Positions 1 through 5,421 of a DNA stretch of 6,589 bases are shown piece by piece. Each line of letters opens with the position of its first letter. The stretch's first letter is position 1. The notes beneath the pieces are model-generated. The model was not told the DNA's origin. It searched no databases and was given only the letters and a program-made list of their open reading frames with translations. Location: contig JAGPVU010000180.1 in the NCBI GenBank assembly GCA_018066825.1, positions 1 through 6,589 of the forward strand, in the 5' to 3' direction. A program made the position numbers and the translations under genes. Source of the DNA: Cycloclasticus sp. (GTDB lineage Bacteria; Pseudomonadota; Gammaproteobacteria; Methylococcales; Cycloclasticaceae).

Positions 1-117
1 GAAGGGAATCAATGGCATGGAGATAAAGCCGAAAACCACCGTTACCTCAGCAGCCTTATATGGCTCGACCTCACCCTATCTTTGTCCTTTAGCAAAACCA
101 TCGGGTACTGCGCGTAA
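1..117 (+). other. Possible 3' end of an upstream reading frame (uncertain)
   Basis: Frame 1 is open from the window edge to a TAA at 115-117 and would encode about 38 residues rich in Trp, His and Leu. Frame 2 is also open to a TAA at 140-142, so an open frame is weak evidence here. I do not recognise either peptide. If one is real, frame 1 is the better candidate because its composition is more protein-like, but this is a guess from about 115 bases. It could equally be non-coding leader of the lipoprotein gene. Confidence 0.2.
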
Positions 118-172
118 AAGACGCTCGTTACCAAGTATTTAAACCATTAACTAAGTCCTGTTTTTAGAAAAA

Positions 173-180
173 AGAGGTGA
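173..180 (+). promoter_or_regulatory. Ribosome binding site of the Bor-like lipoprotein
   Basis: The purine-rich stretch AGAGGTGA lies 4 nt before the ATG at 185 and fits a Shine-Dalgarno sequence. No convincing -35/-10 pair could be picked in positions 1-170. Confidence 0.6.
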
Positions 181-184
181 CCTG

Positions 185-523
185 ATGAGAAATACCCTAC
201 GAACAATATTGGTCTGCAGCCTGATCGTTAACCTAGCTGGTTGCGCCACCATGACAATTGAAGGGGACGGCCAAAAAACACCGGCCTCTAAAACGGGCAC
301 CCATACCGTGCATGGTTCGTATTACAACTTTGTTTGGTCTGCGCCCGCTGTAGAAAAGTGCGACAACGGCCATGGTTTGTACCGTGCACGCTACCATACT
401 AATGCTGCTTATGCCTTGGTGTCGCTGATATCGATAGGGCTTTATGTGCCACAGACGGTTGAATGGTGGTGCGATGGAACGCCTACCGAGGATGAAAACG
501 AAGACATCTATCACCCTGAATAA
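185..523 (+). CDS. Bor-like outer-membrane lipoprotein
   Basis: A 112-residue protein with a lipoprotein signal peptide: basic N-terminus, hydrophobic core at about residues 8-18, and lipobox L17-A18-G19-C20. Cleavage before Cys20 would leave Ala at +2, which in enterobacterial Lol sorting favours the outer membrane. The mature part resembles the phage lambda Bor / Iss family. It has two Cys (C59 and C96) 37 residues apart, the same spacing I recall for lambda Bor, and the second sits at the end of a block like Bor's LGIYTPLEARVYC (here ISIGLYVPQTVEWWC, residues 82-96). A periplasmic disulfide is likely. The acidic C-terminal tail (about residues 101-112) is extra relative to Bor. Bor is linked to serum resistance in E. 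coli, but the role in this organism is unknown. The gene ends 23 nt before the DUF2235 gene and is probably co-transcribed with it. Confidence 0.8.
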   Translation: MRNTLRTILVCSLIVNLAGCATMTIEGDGQKTPASKTGTHTVHGSYYNFVWSAPAVEKCDNGHGLYRARYHTNAAYALVSLISIGLYVPQTVEWWCDGTPTEDENEDIYHPE

Positions 524-533
524 CACCGTTAAA

Positions 534-538
534 AGGAG
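534..538 (+). promoter_or_regulatory. Ribosome binding site fixing the GTG start of the DUF2235 gene
   Basis: AGGAG lies 8 nt before the GTG at 547, the optimal distance. No in-frame ATG is near, and the conserved DUF2235 N-terminal motif begins within ten residues of this GTG, so the non-ATG start is well supported. Confidence 0.8.
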
Positions 539-546
539 ACTACAAC

Positions 547-1467
547 GTGGCTAAAACTCGACATTTGATTATTGGCTGTGATGGCACATGGAACGATACT
601 GATGCGTCAGCATTGACTAATGTTGCCAAGTTATTAAACGCCTGTTCTGCGCAAAACCAGGTCATGCACTATGAAGAAGGTGTGGGCACTGCACATTGGG
701 AAGCCCTACCCGGTGGTATTTATGGCAAAGGACTCGACCGACAAATTCTAGGGGCCTATCGCTTTTTGAGAAAACGGTTTGCCGATAAAGCGTGGGCAGC
801 AGACGAGAATAAGGTGTTTATTTTTGGCTTTAGCAGAGGCTCTTATGCGGCACGCCGATTGGCGGGGCTTATTGCACACTGCGGTATTCCGCAAAAAGCC
901 CGAGGTATTGAACTAGCTTGGCAACTTTACTTAAAACGCGATGCCGACAGTGCTGATGCGTTAAAGAATAGGGGTGATTTTTTCGATATTTCGGTTGAGG
1001 TGTTAGGCGTATGGGACACGGTAAAAACGACCACCGATGATGACTTTAACGACCACAAACTGCCTGATTGCGTTGTTGCGGGTTACCACTCCATGGCACT
1101 GGATGAAAAGCGCAAATTTTTCCCGGTACTAAAATGGACTAAAGAAGCACGGGTTACCCAGATGTGGTTTTCCGGCGTGCACTCCGATGTGGGCGGCGGC
1201 TACCTTGAAAGCGGCTTATCTGATATCGCCTTGCAGTGGATGATTGACCATGCCTACTCACACGGTTTAATGTTTAAAGCGAGTGCCATTAAACAATTAA
1301 AGAAAAACCCGGCCGGCATGTTGCATGATTCATATCAAGGCATTTGGAAGGCCTTTGGCAGCCGTATACGCACAACAGCAAAAGCCGATCTAGTGCACGA
1401 ATCGGTCAAACAACGCATACAAAAAATAGCAGACTACAAACCCACTAACTTACCGAGCGAAGCTTAA
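547..1467 (+). CDS. DUF2235 alpha/beta hydrolase (Tle1-like phospholipase fold)
   Basis: A 306-residue protein starting with GTG. It carries the DUF2235 hallmarks in order: the N-terminal block I9-G-C-D-G-T-W-N16, the nucleophile elbow G94-F-S96-R-G98 followed by SYAAR, the acid block G154-V-W-D157-T, and the histidine block G210-V-H212-S-D-V-G-G-G-Y219. Ser96, Asp157 and His212 are the likely catalytic triad, in the order expected of this fold. The closing VHESV motif (283-287) indicates a complete domain with no fused extra domain. There is no signal peptide or membrane segment, so the product is predicted to be cytoplasmic unless exported by a dedicated system. DUF2235 includes the Tle1 family of type VI secretion phospholipase effectors, which are usually larger, as well as many uncharacterised hydrolases of about this size. 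Substrate is unknown. The upstream partner is a lipoprotein, probably in the same operon. Confidence 0.88.
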   Translation: MAKTRHLIIGCDGTWNDTDASALTNVAKLLNACSAQNQVMHYEEGVGTAHWEALPGGIYGKGLDRQILGAYRFLRKRFADKAWAADENKVFIFGFSRGSYAARRLAGLIAHCGIPQKARGIELAWQLYLKRDADSADALKNRGDFFDISVEVLGVWDTVKTTTDDDFNDHKLPDCVVAGYHSMALDEKRKFFPVLKWTKEARVTQMWFSGVHSDVGGGYLESGLSDIALQWMIDHAYSHGLMFKASAIKQLKKNPAGMLHDSYQGIWKAFGSRIRTTAKADLVHESVKQRIQKIADYKPTNLPSEA

Positions 1468-1477
1468 CAGCAACAAT

Positions 1478-1504
1478 AAACTGAGCCGCTGGCGCTTTGT
1501 TTTT
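1478..1504 (+). terminator. Weak rho-independent terminator after the DUF2235 gene
   Basis: AAACTGAGC (1478-1486) pairs with GCTTTGTTT (1494-1502) around a 7-nt loop. The pairing has one T-T mismatch and one G-T pair, and it runs into a short T tract ending at 1504. It starts 11 nt after the stop codon, the right place for a terminator of the lipoprotein-DUF2235 unit. Stem strength is modest. Confidence 0.4.
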
Positions 1505-1747
1505 CTCATGAGTCGCCTATGGCACAGGCCAAGGCTTTAGGTTAGACTTGAGTTGAAAAAACATAAAACTTCCCCTGTTTGATATTTATTGTCATGCTAC
1601 TTTTACCCGTTTATTCTTAGGTATAGGTGAGGATTAAGTTTCTTGTTAAAGCCAAGCTAAGCAGTTTTACTGCTTGTGTGAAACTGATGCTTCTTGGCTA
1701 ATGCCCTGCGGGGTAATAAATACCTGCACAAGCACCCATCACATAAA
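1505..1747 (+). other. Intergenic region and katG leader
   Basis: No gene is seen. The stretch should contain the katG promoter and operator, but I could not choose a convincing sigma70 -35/-10 pair: TTGATA at 1579-1584 and TTGTTA at 1643-1648 lack a good -10 at 16-18 nt. An ATAGGT at 1623-1628 resembles one OxyR half element, but the rest of the four-element OxyR pattern is absent. The most structured part is the nested inverted repeat at 1650-1699. Confidence 0.5.
1650..1699 (+). repeat. Nested inverted repeats in the katG leader
   Basis: An outer 7-bp inverted repeat, AGCCAAG (1650-1656) with CTTGGCT (1693-1699), encloses a perfect 6-bp hairpin, AGCAGT (1660-1665) with ACTGCT (1669-1674), with a TTT loop. 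It ends 61 nt before the katG start. It could be an operator for a dimeric regulator, a folded 5' leader, or chance. Confidence 0.4.
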
Positions 1748-1753
1748 AAGGAG
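1748..1753 (+). promoter_or_regulatory. Ribosome binding site of katG
   Basis: AAGGAG, a near-consensus Shine-Dalgarno sequence, lies 7 nt before the ATG at 1761. It agrees with high translation of katG and fixes the start. Confidence 0.85.
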
Positions 1754-1760
1754 TTAGCAC

Positions 1761-3908
1761 ATGTCAAGTGAATCAAAATGCCCTTTCCATCATGCCGCCG
1801 GTGGTGGCACCACGAACAAAGACTGGTGGCCTAATCAGTTGCGAGTGGATCTGCTAAACCAACACTCGAACAAATCTGATCCACTAGACGAAGGTTTCGA
1901 CTACGCCAAAGAGTTTAAGAAGCTCGATTACAAGGCGCTCAAAGCCGACTTAGTAAAGCTTATGACCGATAGCCAAGACTGGTGGCCCGCCGACTTTGGC
2001 CACTACGGTCCACAGATGGTTCGTATGGCCTGGCACTCGGCCGGTACCTACCGCACCCTTGATGGACGTGGTGGTGGTGGCCGTGGGCAACAACGTTTTG
2101 CGCCGCTCAATTCCTGGCCTGATAACGTTAATATCGACAAGTCACGTCGCCTACTTTGGCCCATCAAACAGAAATACGGCCAGCAAATTTCCTGGGCCGA
2201 CTTGTTCCTTCTTACCGGTAACGTCGCGTTGGAATCGATGGGCTTTCGTACCTTTGGCTTCGCCTGCGGTCGTGAGGATGTTTGGGAACCTGATATGGAC
2301 CCGAACTGGGGTGCCGAAACCCAGTGGCTGGACGATGACAAGCGTTTCCAAGGTGACCGCGAGCTGGATAATAACCTCGCCGCCACCCACATGGGTCTGA
2401 TCTATGTAAACCCAGAAGGCCCAAATGCCAGCGGTGACTATATGGCCGCGGCCAAAGATATCCGTACCACGTTCAGTCGCATGGCCATGGACGACGAGGA
2501 AATCGTCGCGCTAATCGCCGGTGGCCACACCTTCGGCAAAACACACGGCGCCGCACCCGAATCGCACAAAGGCCCTGAACCTGAAGCCGCCGCTATCGAA
2601 AAGCAAGGCTTGGGCTGGCATAGCGATTTTGGACAAGGCCACGGCAAGGACACCGTCTCTAGCGGCTTAGAGGTAACCTGGACCAAGACCCCTGCGCTGT
2701 GGAGCAACAATTTCTTTGAGAACCTGTTCAAGTACGAATGGGAGCTTACCCAATCCCCTGGCGGCGCTAAGCAGTGGATTGCAACGAACGCACCAGAGAT
2801 CATCCCCGATGCGCATATACCGGGCAAGATGCACAAGCCCACCATGCTCACCACTGATCTGACCCTGCGTTTCGATCCGGAGTTCGGCAAAATTTCCAAG
2901 CGCTTCCTCGACGACCCACAAACCTTTGCAGAAGCCTTTGCCCGTGCCTGGTTCAAACTGACCCACCGTGACATGGGCCCGAAGTCGCGTTACCTCGGCC
3001 CCGAGGTGCCAAAAGAAGACCTGCTCTGGCAAGACCCCCTACCAACAGCTAGCCATAAACCAACGACCGCAGACATCACTGATGCCAAGGCAAAAATTGC
3101 TGCTTCCGGCCTGTCGGTAAGCGAACTTGTAAGCGTGGCTTGGGCTTCTGCTTCCACCTTTCGTGGTGGCGATAAGCGCGGGGGTGCTAACGGCGCACGC
3201 CTGGCTTTAGCCCCGCAAAAGGACTGGGCAGTTAACAAAAATGCTGTTCAGACGCTGCGTAAGCTGATCGATATCCAAAAGACATCCAACAAGGTATCGC
3301 TAGCCGACATGATTGTGCTGGCTGGTAACCTTGGCGTTGAACAAGCTGCCAAGGCCGCCGGTGTAACGGTGGATGTGCCGTTTTCTGCTGGCCGCGTAGA
3401 TGCCACGCAGGCACAAACTGATATTGATTCATTTGCGCCGCTCGAACCGATAGCCGATGGCTTTCGTAACTACAAAAAGGGCAAAATCGGCGCCCCGACT
3501 GAGGCATTGCTGATCGATCGCGCTCAGTTACTAACACTGACCGCGCCGGAACTGACTGTACTGATCGGTGGTCTACGTGTACTGGGCACCAACTATGATG
3601 GTAGCCAGCACGGCCTGTTCACTGACAAAGTCGGCACGCTGAGTAATGACTTCTTCGTCAATCTGCTCCACATGGGTACCGAATGGAAGGCAATGGATAG
3701 CGAGGCTGAAGTTTTCGAAGGCCGTGATCGTAACAGCAACAAGGTGAGCTACACCGGCACCCGCAACGACCTGATTTTCGGTTCTAACTCCGTGTTACGT
3801 GCCTATGCCGAAGTATACGCTTGCACCGACGGCACGGAGAGATTTATCAAGGACTTCGTCGCGGCCTGGGTTAAGGTAATGAACTTGGATCGCTTCGACC
3901 TAGCATGA
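1761..3908 (+). CDS. katG: Bifunctional catalase-peroxidase KatG
   Basis: A 715-residue haem enzyme that converts hydrogen peroxide to water and oxygen (catalase) and also oxidises organic donors (peroxidase). There is no signal peptide, so it is the cytoplasmic type. It has the usual two-domain structure: the N-terminal haem-binding peroxidase domain (about 45-420) and the degenerate C-terminal copy (about 440-715). By comparison with M. tuberculosis KatG, the distal Arg88, Trp91 and His92 are present, as are the Trp91-Tyr215-Met241 set that forms the KatG-specific cross-link and the channel residue Asp121. The proximal His256, Trp307 and Asp366 and the mobile Arg403 are also in place, and Ser301 matches the well-known Ser315. 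Length is normal (family about 720-740). The N-terminus (CPFHHAAGGGTTNKDWWP) is the typical KatG start. The gene appears to be a single transcription unit with its own leader and a strong 3' hairpin. Confidence 0.98.
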   Translation: MSSESKCPFHHAAGGGTTNKDWWPNQLRVDLLNQHSNKSDPLDEGFDYAKEFKKLDYKALKADLVKLMTDSQDWWPADFGHYGPQMVRMAWHSAGTYRTLDGRGGGGRGQQRFAPLNSWPDNVNIDKSRRLLWPIKQKYGQQISWADLFLLTGNVALESMGFRTFGFACGREDVWEPDMDPNWGAETQWLDDDKRFQGDRELDNNLAATHMGLIYVNPEGPNASGDYMAAAKDIRTTFSRMAMDDEEIVALIAGGHTFGKTHGAAPESHKGPEPEAAAIEKQGLGWHSDFGQGHGKDTVSSGLEVTWTKTPALWSNNFFENLFKYEWELTQSPGGAKQWIATNAPEIIPDAHIPGKMHKPTMLTTDLTLRFDPEFGKISKRFLDDPQTFAEAFARAWFKLTHRDMGPKSRYLGPEVPKEDLLWQDPLPTASHKPTTADITDAKAKIAASGLSVSELVSVAWASASTFRGGDKRGGANGARLALAPQKDWAVNKNAVQTLRKLIDIQKTSNKVSLADMIVLAGNLGVEQAAKAAGVTVDVPFSAGRVDATQAQTDIDSFAPLEPIADGFRNYKKGKIGAPTEALLIDRAQLLTLTAPELTVLIGGLRVLGTNYDGSQHGLFTDKVGTLSNDFFVNLLHMGTEWKAMDSEAEVFEGRDRNSNKVSYTGTRNDLIFGSNSVLRAYAEVYACTDGTERFIKDFVAAWVKVMNLDRFDLA

Positions 3909-3963
3909 ACGCAATATAAACGGCTTTAAAAGTTTCGGACCAAGGACATTAGCCAAACCACCA

Positions 3964-4004
3964 TCGGTTCCAGCGAACGGTATATTACTGTTCGCTGGAA
4001 CCGA
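3964..4004 (+). terminator. Long perfect hairpin after katG, probable terminator
   Basis: The arms at 3964-3978 and 3990-4004 are perfectly complementary over 15 bp (core CGGTTCCAGCGAAC). The pairing continues inward with one G-T and three more pairs to a TAT triloop, giving about 19 bp in all. A T5 run lies at 4013-4017, eight nt past the stem rather than directly attached, so the hairpin may end transcription or protect the 3' end of the katG mRNA. It starts 55 nt after the katG stop codon. Confidence 0.65.
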
Positions 4005-4059
4005 CACATTAGTTTTTAAACAGCAGCCTGATTGTCAGCACGTCTTAACAACCTAAGTA

Positions 4060-4083
4060 CCGTTAAATAAGCGCCGTTAAATA
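4060..4083 (+). repeat. Direct repeat CCGTTAAATA before the DUF2986 gene
   Basis: CCGTTAAATA occurs at 4060-4069 and again at 4074-4083, with starts 14 nt apart. The second copy overlaps the first base of the DUF2986 start codon. It may be a regulator-binding repeat or a small local duplication. Confidence 0.5.
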
Positions 4084-4226
4084 TGAATCGACAAAAAAAA
4101 ATTCAATATATTTTCAAAAAAAGGCTCAAAAAAGCTAAAGCAAAACTTAACCCAAACCACAAGCCCAAGTACCTATCTAAAGCGCAGCGTGCCAAACTTG
4201 ATATAGAAGATCAAACGGCTGATTAA
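4083..4226 (+). CDS. DUF2986-type Lys-rich small protein
   Basis: A 47-residue open frame from ATG 4083 to TAA 4224-4226. It begins MNRQKKIQYIFKKRLKKAKA and continues through KPKYLSKAQRAKL. This matches the pattern I know for DUF2986: an MNRKKKI-like start, a run of Lys-rich helix, then a Tyr-(Leu/Ile)-Ser-Lys-Ala-(Glu/Gln)-Arg-Ala-Lys motif. It is very basic (about 14 Lys, 4 Arg) with a short acidic end (DIEDQTAD). The function of the family is unknown, and the basic helix suggests, without proof, binding to RNA, DNA or the ribosome. No good Shine-Dalgarno sequence precedes the ATG, which is the main doubt about translation efficiency. It lies 78 nt after the katG hairpin and so is probably a separate unit. 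Confidence 0.75.
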   Translation: MNRQKKIQYIFKKRLKKAKAKLNPNHKPKYLSKAQRAKLDIEDQTAD

Positions 4227-4255
4227 ATTCAAAATGGTCAGACTCAATTATTTTC

Positions 4256-4284
4256 TTGCCAAATACTCAAAACCTAGAAAGAAT
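4256..4284 (+). promoter_or_regulatory. Candidate sigma70 promoter for the small lipoprotein
   Basis: TTGCCA (4256-4261, five of six matches to TTGACA) and AAGAAT (4279-4284, four of six matches to TATAAT) are separated by 17 nt. They lie about 50 nt before the lipoprotein ATG. Such matches are common by chance in AT-rich DNA. Confidence 0.3.
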
Positions 4285-4332
4285 TAAAGAGATACTGACC
4301 AACATGACGCTTACTCATAACAACAAGAAACT

Positions 4333-4530
4333 ATGGACTATAAAATCATATTATTAGTAACCATAACGAGTTTCTTCTTGATTGGCTGCGACGAACAAGA
4401 AGAAATGGGGTCGAACCCGCTCCGAGCTAAGGCTCGTGAAATTGAGCGCCAACAAGAACAAGCCGGGCGCGAACAAGAAACTGAGTACGGGTCAGCGATA
4501 GCTAAATCGTTTAAAAAAAACTCAGAATAA
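4333..4530 (+). CDS. Small lipoprotein of unknown function, predicted inner membrane
   Basis: A 65-residue protein with a hydrophobic segment at about residues 5-17 and lipobox L16-I17-G18-C19, so it should be lipidated at Cys19 by the Lgt/Lsp pathway. Asp20 at +2 is the classic Lol-avoidance residue in Enterobacteria and predicts retention in the inner membrane, facing the periplasm. The mature part is only about 47 residues, highly charged, and Glu/Gln/Arg-rich (residues 30-50), probably a single helix or short coiled coil. A stop codon (TAA 4318) lies in frame just upstream, so ATG 4333 is the only ATG start. The ribosome binding site is poor. I do not recognise a family. Its composition resembles the small helical lipoproteins of envelope systems, but no partner is visible. 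Confidence 0.7.
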   Translation: MDYKIILLVTITSFFLIGCDEQEEMGSNPLRAKAREIERQQEQAGREQETEYGSAIAKSFKKNSE

Positions 4531-4645
4531 CCGTTTCTAAAAACCACCTGACCACCTCATAAAAAAATAGTCAATTTAAGTCACGCCTTTACGTACCCTC
4601 CCTTATTGCCATTCAAGGTTAAAAAAGGATTTTGCTTAGCTAAGC
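4531..4645 (+). other. AT-rich intergenic region, no gene seen
   Basis: This stretch lies between the small lipoprotein and the terminator. It contains an A7 run and a short tandem repeat (CCACCTGA/CCACCTCA, about 4543-4558), and otherwise nothing I can assign. Confidence 0.5.
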
Positions 4646-4647
4646 AA
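4632..4647. repeat. Perfect 16-bp palindrome
   Basis: TTGCTTAGCTAAGCAA reads the same on both strands. It abuts the terminator stem at 4646. It could be an operator for a dimeric regulator of the downstream operon, or an extra stem stacked on the terminator. Confidence 0.55.
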
Positions 4648-4669
4648 CGGGGGACGCCCGTTTATTTTT
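4646..4669 (+). terminator. Rho-independent terminator upstream of the AhpD-like gene
   Basis: AACGGG (4646-4651) pairs with CCCGTT (4657-4662) around a 5-nt loop, followed by a T-rich tail to 4669. The stem is short but GC-rich at its top, with a good T tract. It would end transcription of the small-lipoprotein unit and isolate the downstream operon. Confidence 0.55.
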
Positions 4670-4742
4670 CTGCGACCAACTTAAACACATTTGTTATACC
4701 AATCTGCTGAACCCCTTGATATGCTTAATAGAAGCTCAACTC

Positions 4743-4748
4743 AGGGAG
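4743..4748 (+). promoter_or_regulatory. Ribosome binding site deciding the start of the AhpD-like gene
   Basis: AGGGAG ends 5 nt before the ATG at 4754. The same frame is open back to a TTG at 4691, but that start has no Shine-Dalgarno sequence and would add 21 residues with no family character. The start at 4754 is preferred. Confidence 0.7.
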
Positions 4749-4753
4749 TCAAT

Positions 4754-5350
4754 ATGTCAAGAATGAAACCATTAAGCCTAGATGATTGCCAAGACCTTGA
4801 ACTAAAAGAAGAGTTCAATCACTTTATAAAGACACTGGGATTTGTACCTAATAGCTTACTCACCATGCAGCGTGTTCCCGCCGTTGCAAAAGCGGTTATT
4901 CAAATGAACAAAGCTGTATTTTCACCTAAGGGCCACATTGACCTTGGCTTTAAGCGCCTTATTGCACACGTCGCTAGTCAAGCGGCAGGCTGTCAATATT
5001 GCAAGGCACACACCTCTGTTAGTGCAACGCGTTTCGGCATCAGCGAAGAAAAACTCAGGGATGTCTACCGCTATAACACCAGCCCTTTATTTAGTGACAA
5101 AGAGCGGGTTGCGCTAGATTTTTCGTTGGCGGCGGCTTCTATTCCGAATGATGTGACTGACGAGATGTACGACACACTAAGCCAATACTGGACGGATGAT
5201 GAGATCGTTGAAATACTCGGCGTTATAGGTATGTTTGGCTTTTTTAATCGCTGGAATGACTCTATGGCAACGCCACTCGAAGACGAGCCACTGCATCTAG
5301 CAGAGCAATTAATCGCGGATAAGGGTTGGGAGGTTGGTAAGCATGTTTAA
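4754..5350 (+). CDS. Carboxymuconolactone decarboxylase (AhpD-like) family protein
   Basis: A 198-residue cytoplasmic all-helical protein. The family signature is clear: C80-Q-Y-C83-K-A-H86-T, a CxxC redox pair followed by His, in the middle of the CMD domain (about residues 60-120). The C-terminal block G-M-F-G-F-F-N-R-W-N-D-S-M-A-T (about 160-174) is typical of the NRWND-containing peroxidase-like branch of this family. In AhpD a Glu twelve residues before the first Cys serves the proton relay; here that place is Arg68, and His follows Cys83 after two residues rather than three. Peroxidase activity of the AhpD type is therefore possible but not assured, and true carboxymuconolactone decarboxylase activity is unlikely given the CxxC. 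Seventy-one nt downstream begins a flavin monooxygenase on the same strand, so a redox or catabolic operon is likely. No secretion signal is seen. Confidence 0.85.
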   Translation: MSRMKPLSLDDCQDLELKEEFNHFIKTLGFVPNSLLTMQRVPAVAKAVIQMNKAVFSPKGHIDLGFKRLIAHVASQAAGCQYCKAHTSVSATRFGISEEKLRDVYRYNTSPLFSDKERVALDFSLAAASIPNDVTDEMYDTLSQYWTDDEIVEILGVIGMFGFFNRWNDSMATPLEDEPLHLAEQLIADKGWEVGKHV

Positions 5351-5353
5351 GTT

Positions 5354-5381
5354 CCTTAAAGACTAATTTGGTTTTTTAAGG
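5354..5381 (+). repeat. AT-rich hairpin between the AhpD-like gene and the monooxygenase
   Basis: CCTTAAA (5354-5360) pairs with TTTAAGG (5375-5381). The stem extends inward by a G-T and an A-T pair to a 10-nt loop. No T tract follows, so it is not a standard terminator. It may tune expression of the second gene relative to the first, or may be chance. Confidence 0.35.
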
Positions 5382-5407
5382 CTCGCGGTTGAAAAGGTTT
5401 GAAAAAT

Positions 5408-5412
5408 AAGGA
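5408..5412 (+). promoter_or_regulatory. Ribosome binding site of the monooxygenase
   Basis: AAGGA lies 9 nt before the ATG at 5422. The ATG at 5412 is in another frame and overlaps this site, so it is not the start. Confidence 0.6.
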
Positions 5413-5421
5413 TGGACTGTA

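Noticed and set aside
233..526. A 97-codon minus-strand open frame opposite the Bor-like lipoprotein
   Set aside because: The plus frame has a lipobox and Bor-like Cys spacing; the antisense peptide shows no features.
1601..1640. Possible OxyR box upstream of katG (ATAGGT at 1623-1628)
   Set aside because: Only one of the four spaced half elements matches; the expected CTAT/ATAG partners at 10-nt spacing are missing.
1701..1757. An 18-codon open frame (ATG 1701) ending over the katG ribosome binding site, possible leader peptide
   Set aside because: It has no Shine-Dalgarno sequence, its start lies just past the inverted repeat, and its amino-acid content (two Cys, two His) is not a recognised leader pattern. 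Chance is the simpler explanation.
2048..3537. Several long open frames on the minus strand and one in another plus frame inside katG
   Set aside because: They are shadows of the katG frame: no domain motifs and no ribosome binding sites, while the katG frame is complete with all catalytic residues.
4032..4060. Promoter candidate with TTGTCA (4032-4037) before the DUF2986 gene
   Set aside because: The -35 match is good but there is no acceptable -10 at 16-18 nt.
4235..4302. Inverted repeat TGGTCAG (4235-4241) / CTGACCA (4296-4302)
   Set aside because: Seven bp separated by 54 nt is expected by chance at this scale.
4304..4357. A 17-codon open frame overlapping the start of the small lipoprotein
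   Set aside because: It is in a different frame with no family resemblance, and the lipoprotein frame has a clear signal peptide and lipobox.
5343..5366. A 7-codon open frame (MFKFLKD) overlapping the stop of the AhpD-like gene
   Set aside because: Too short and with no ribosome binding site; most likely chance.
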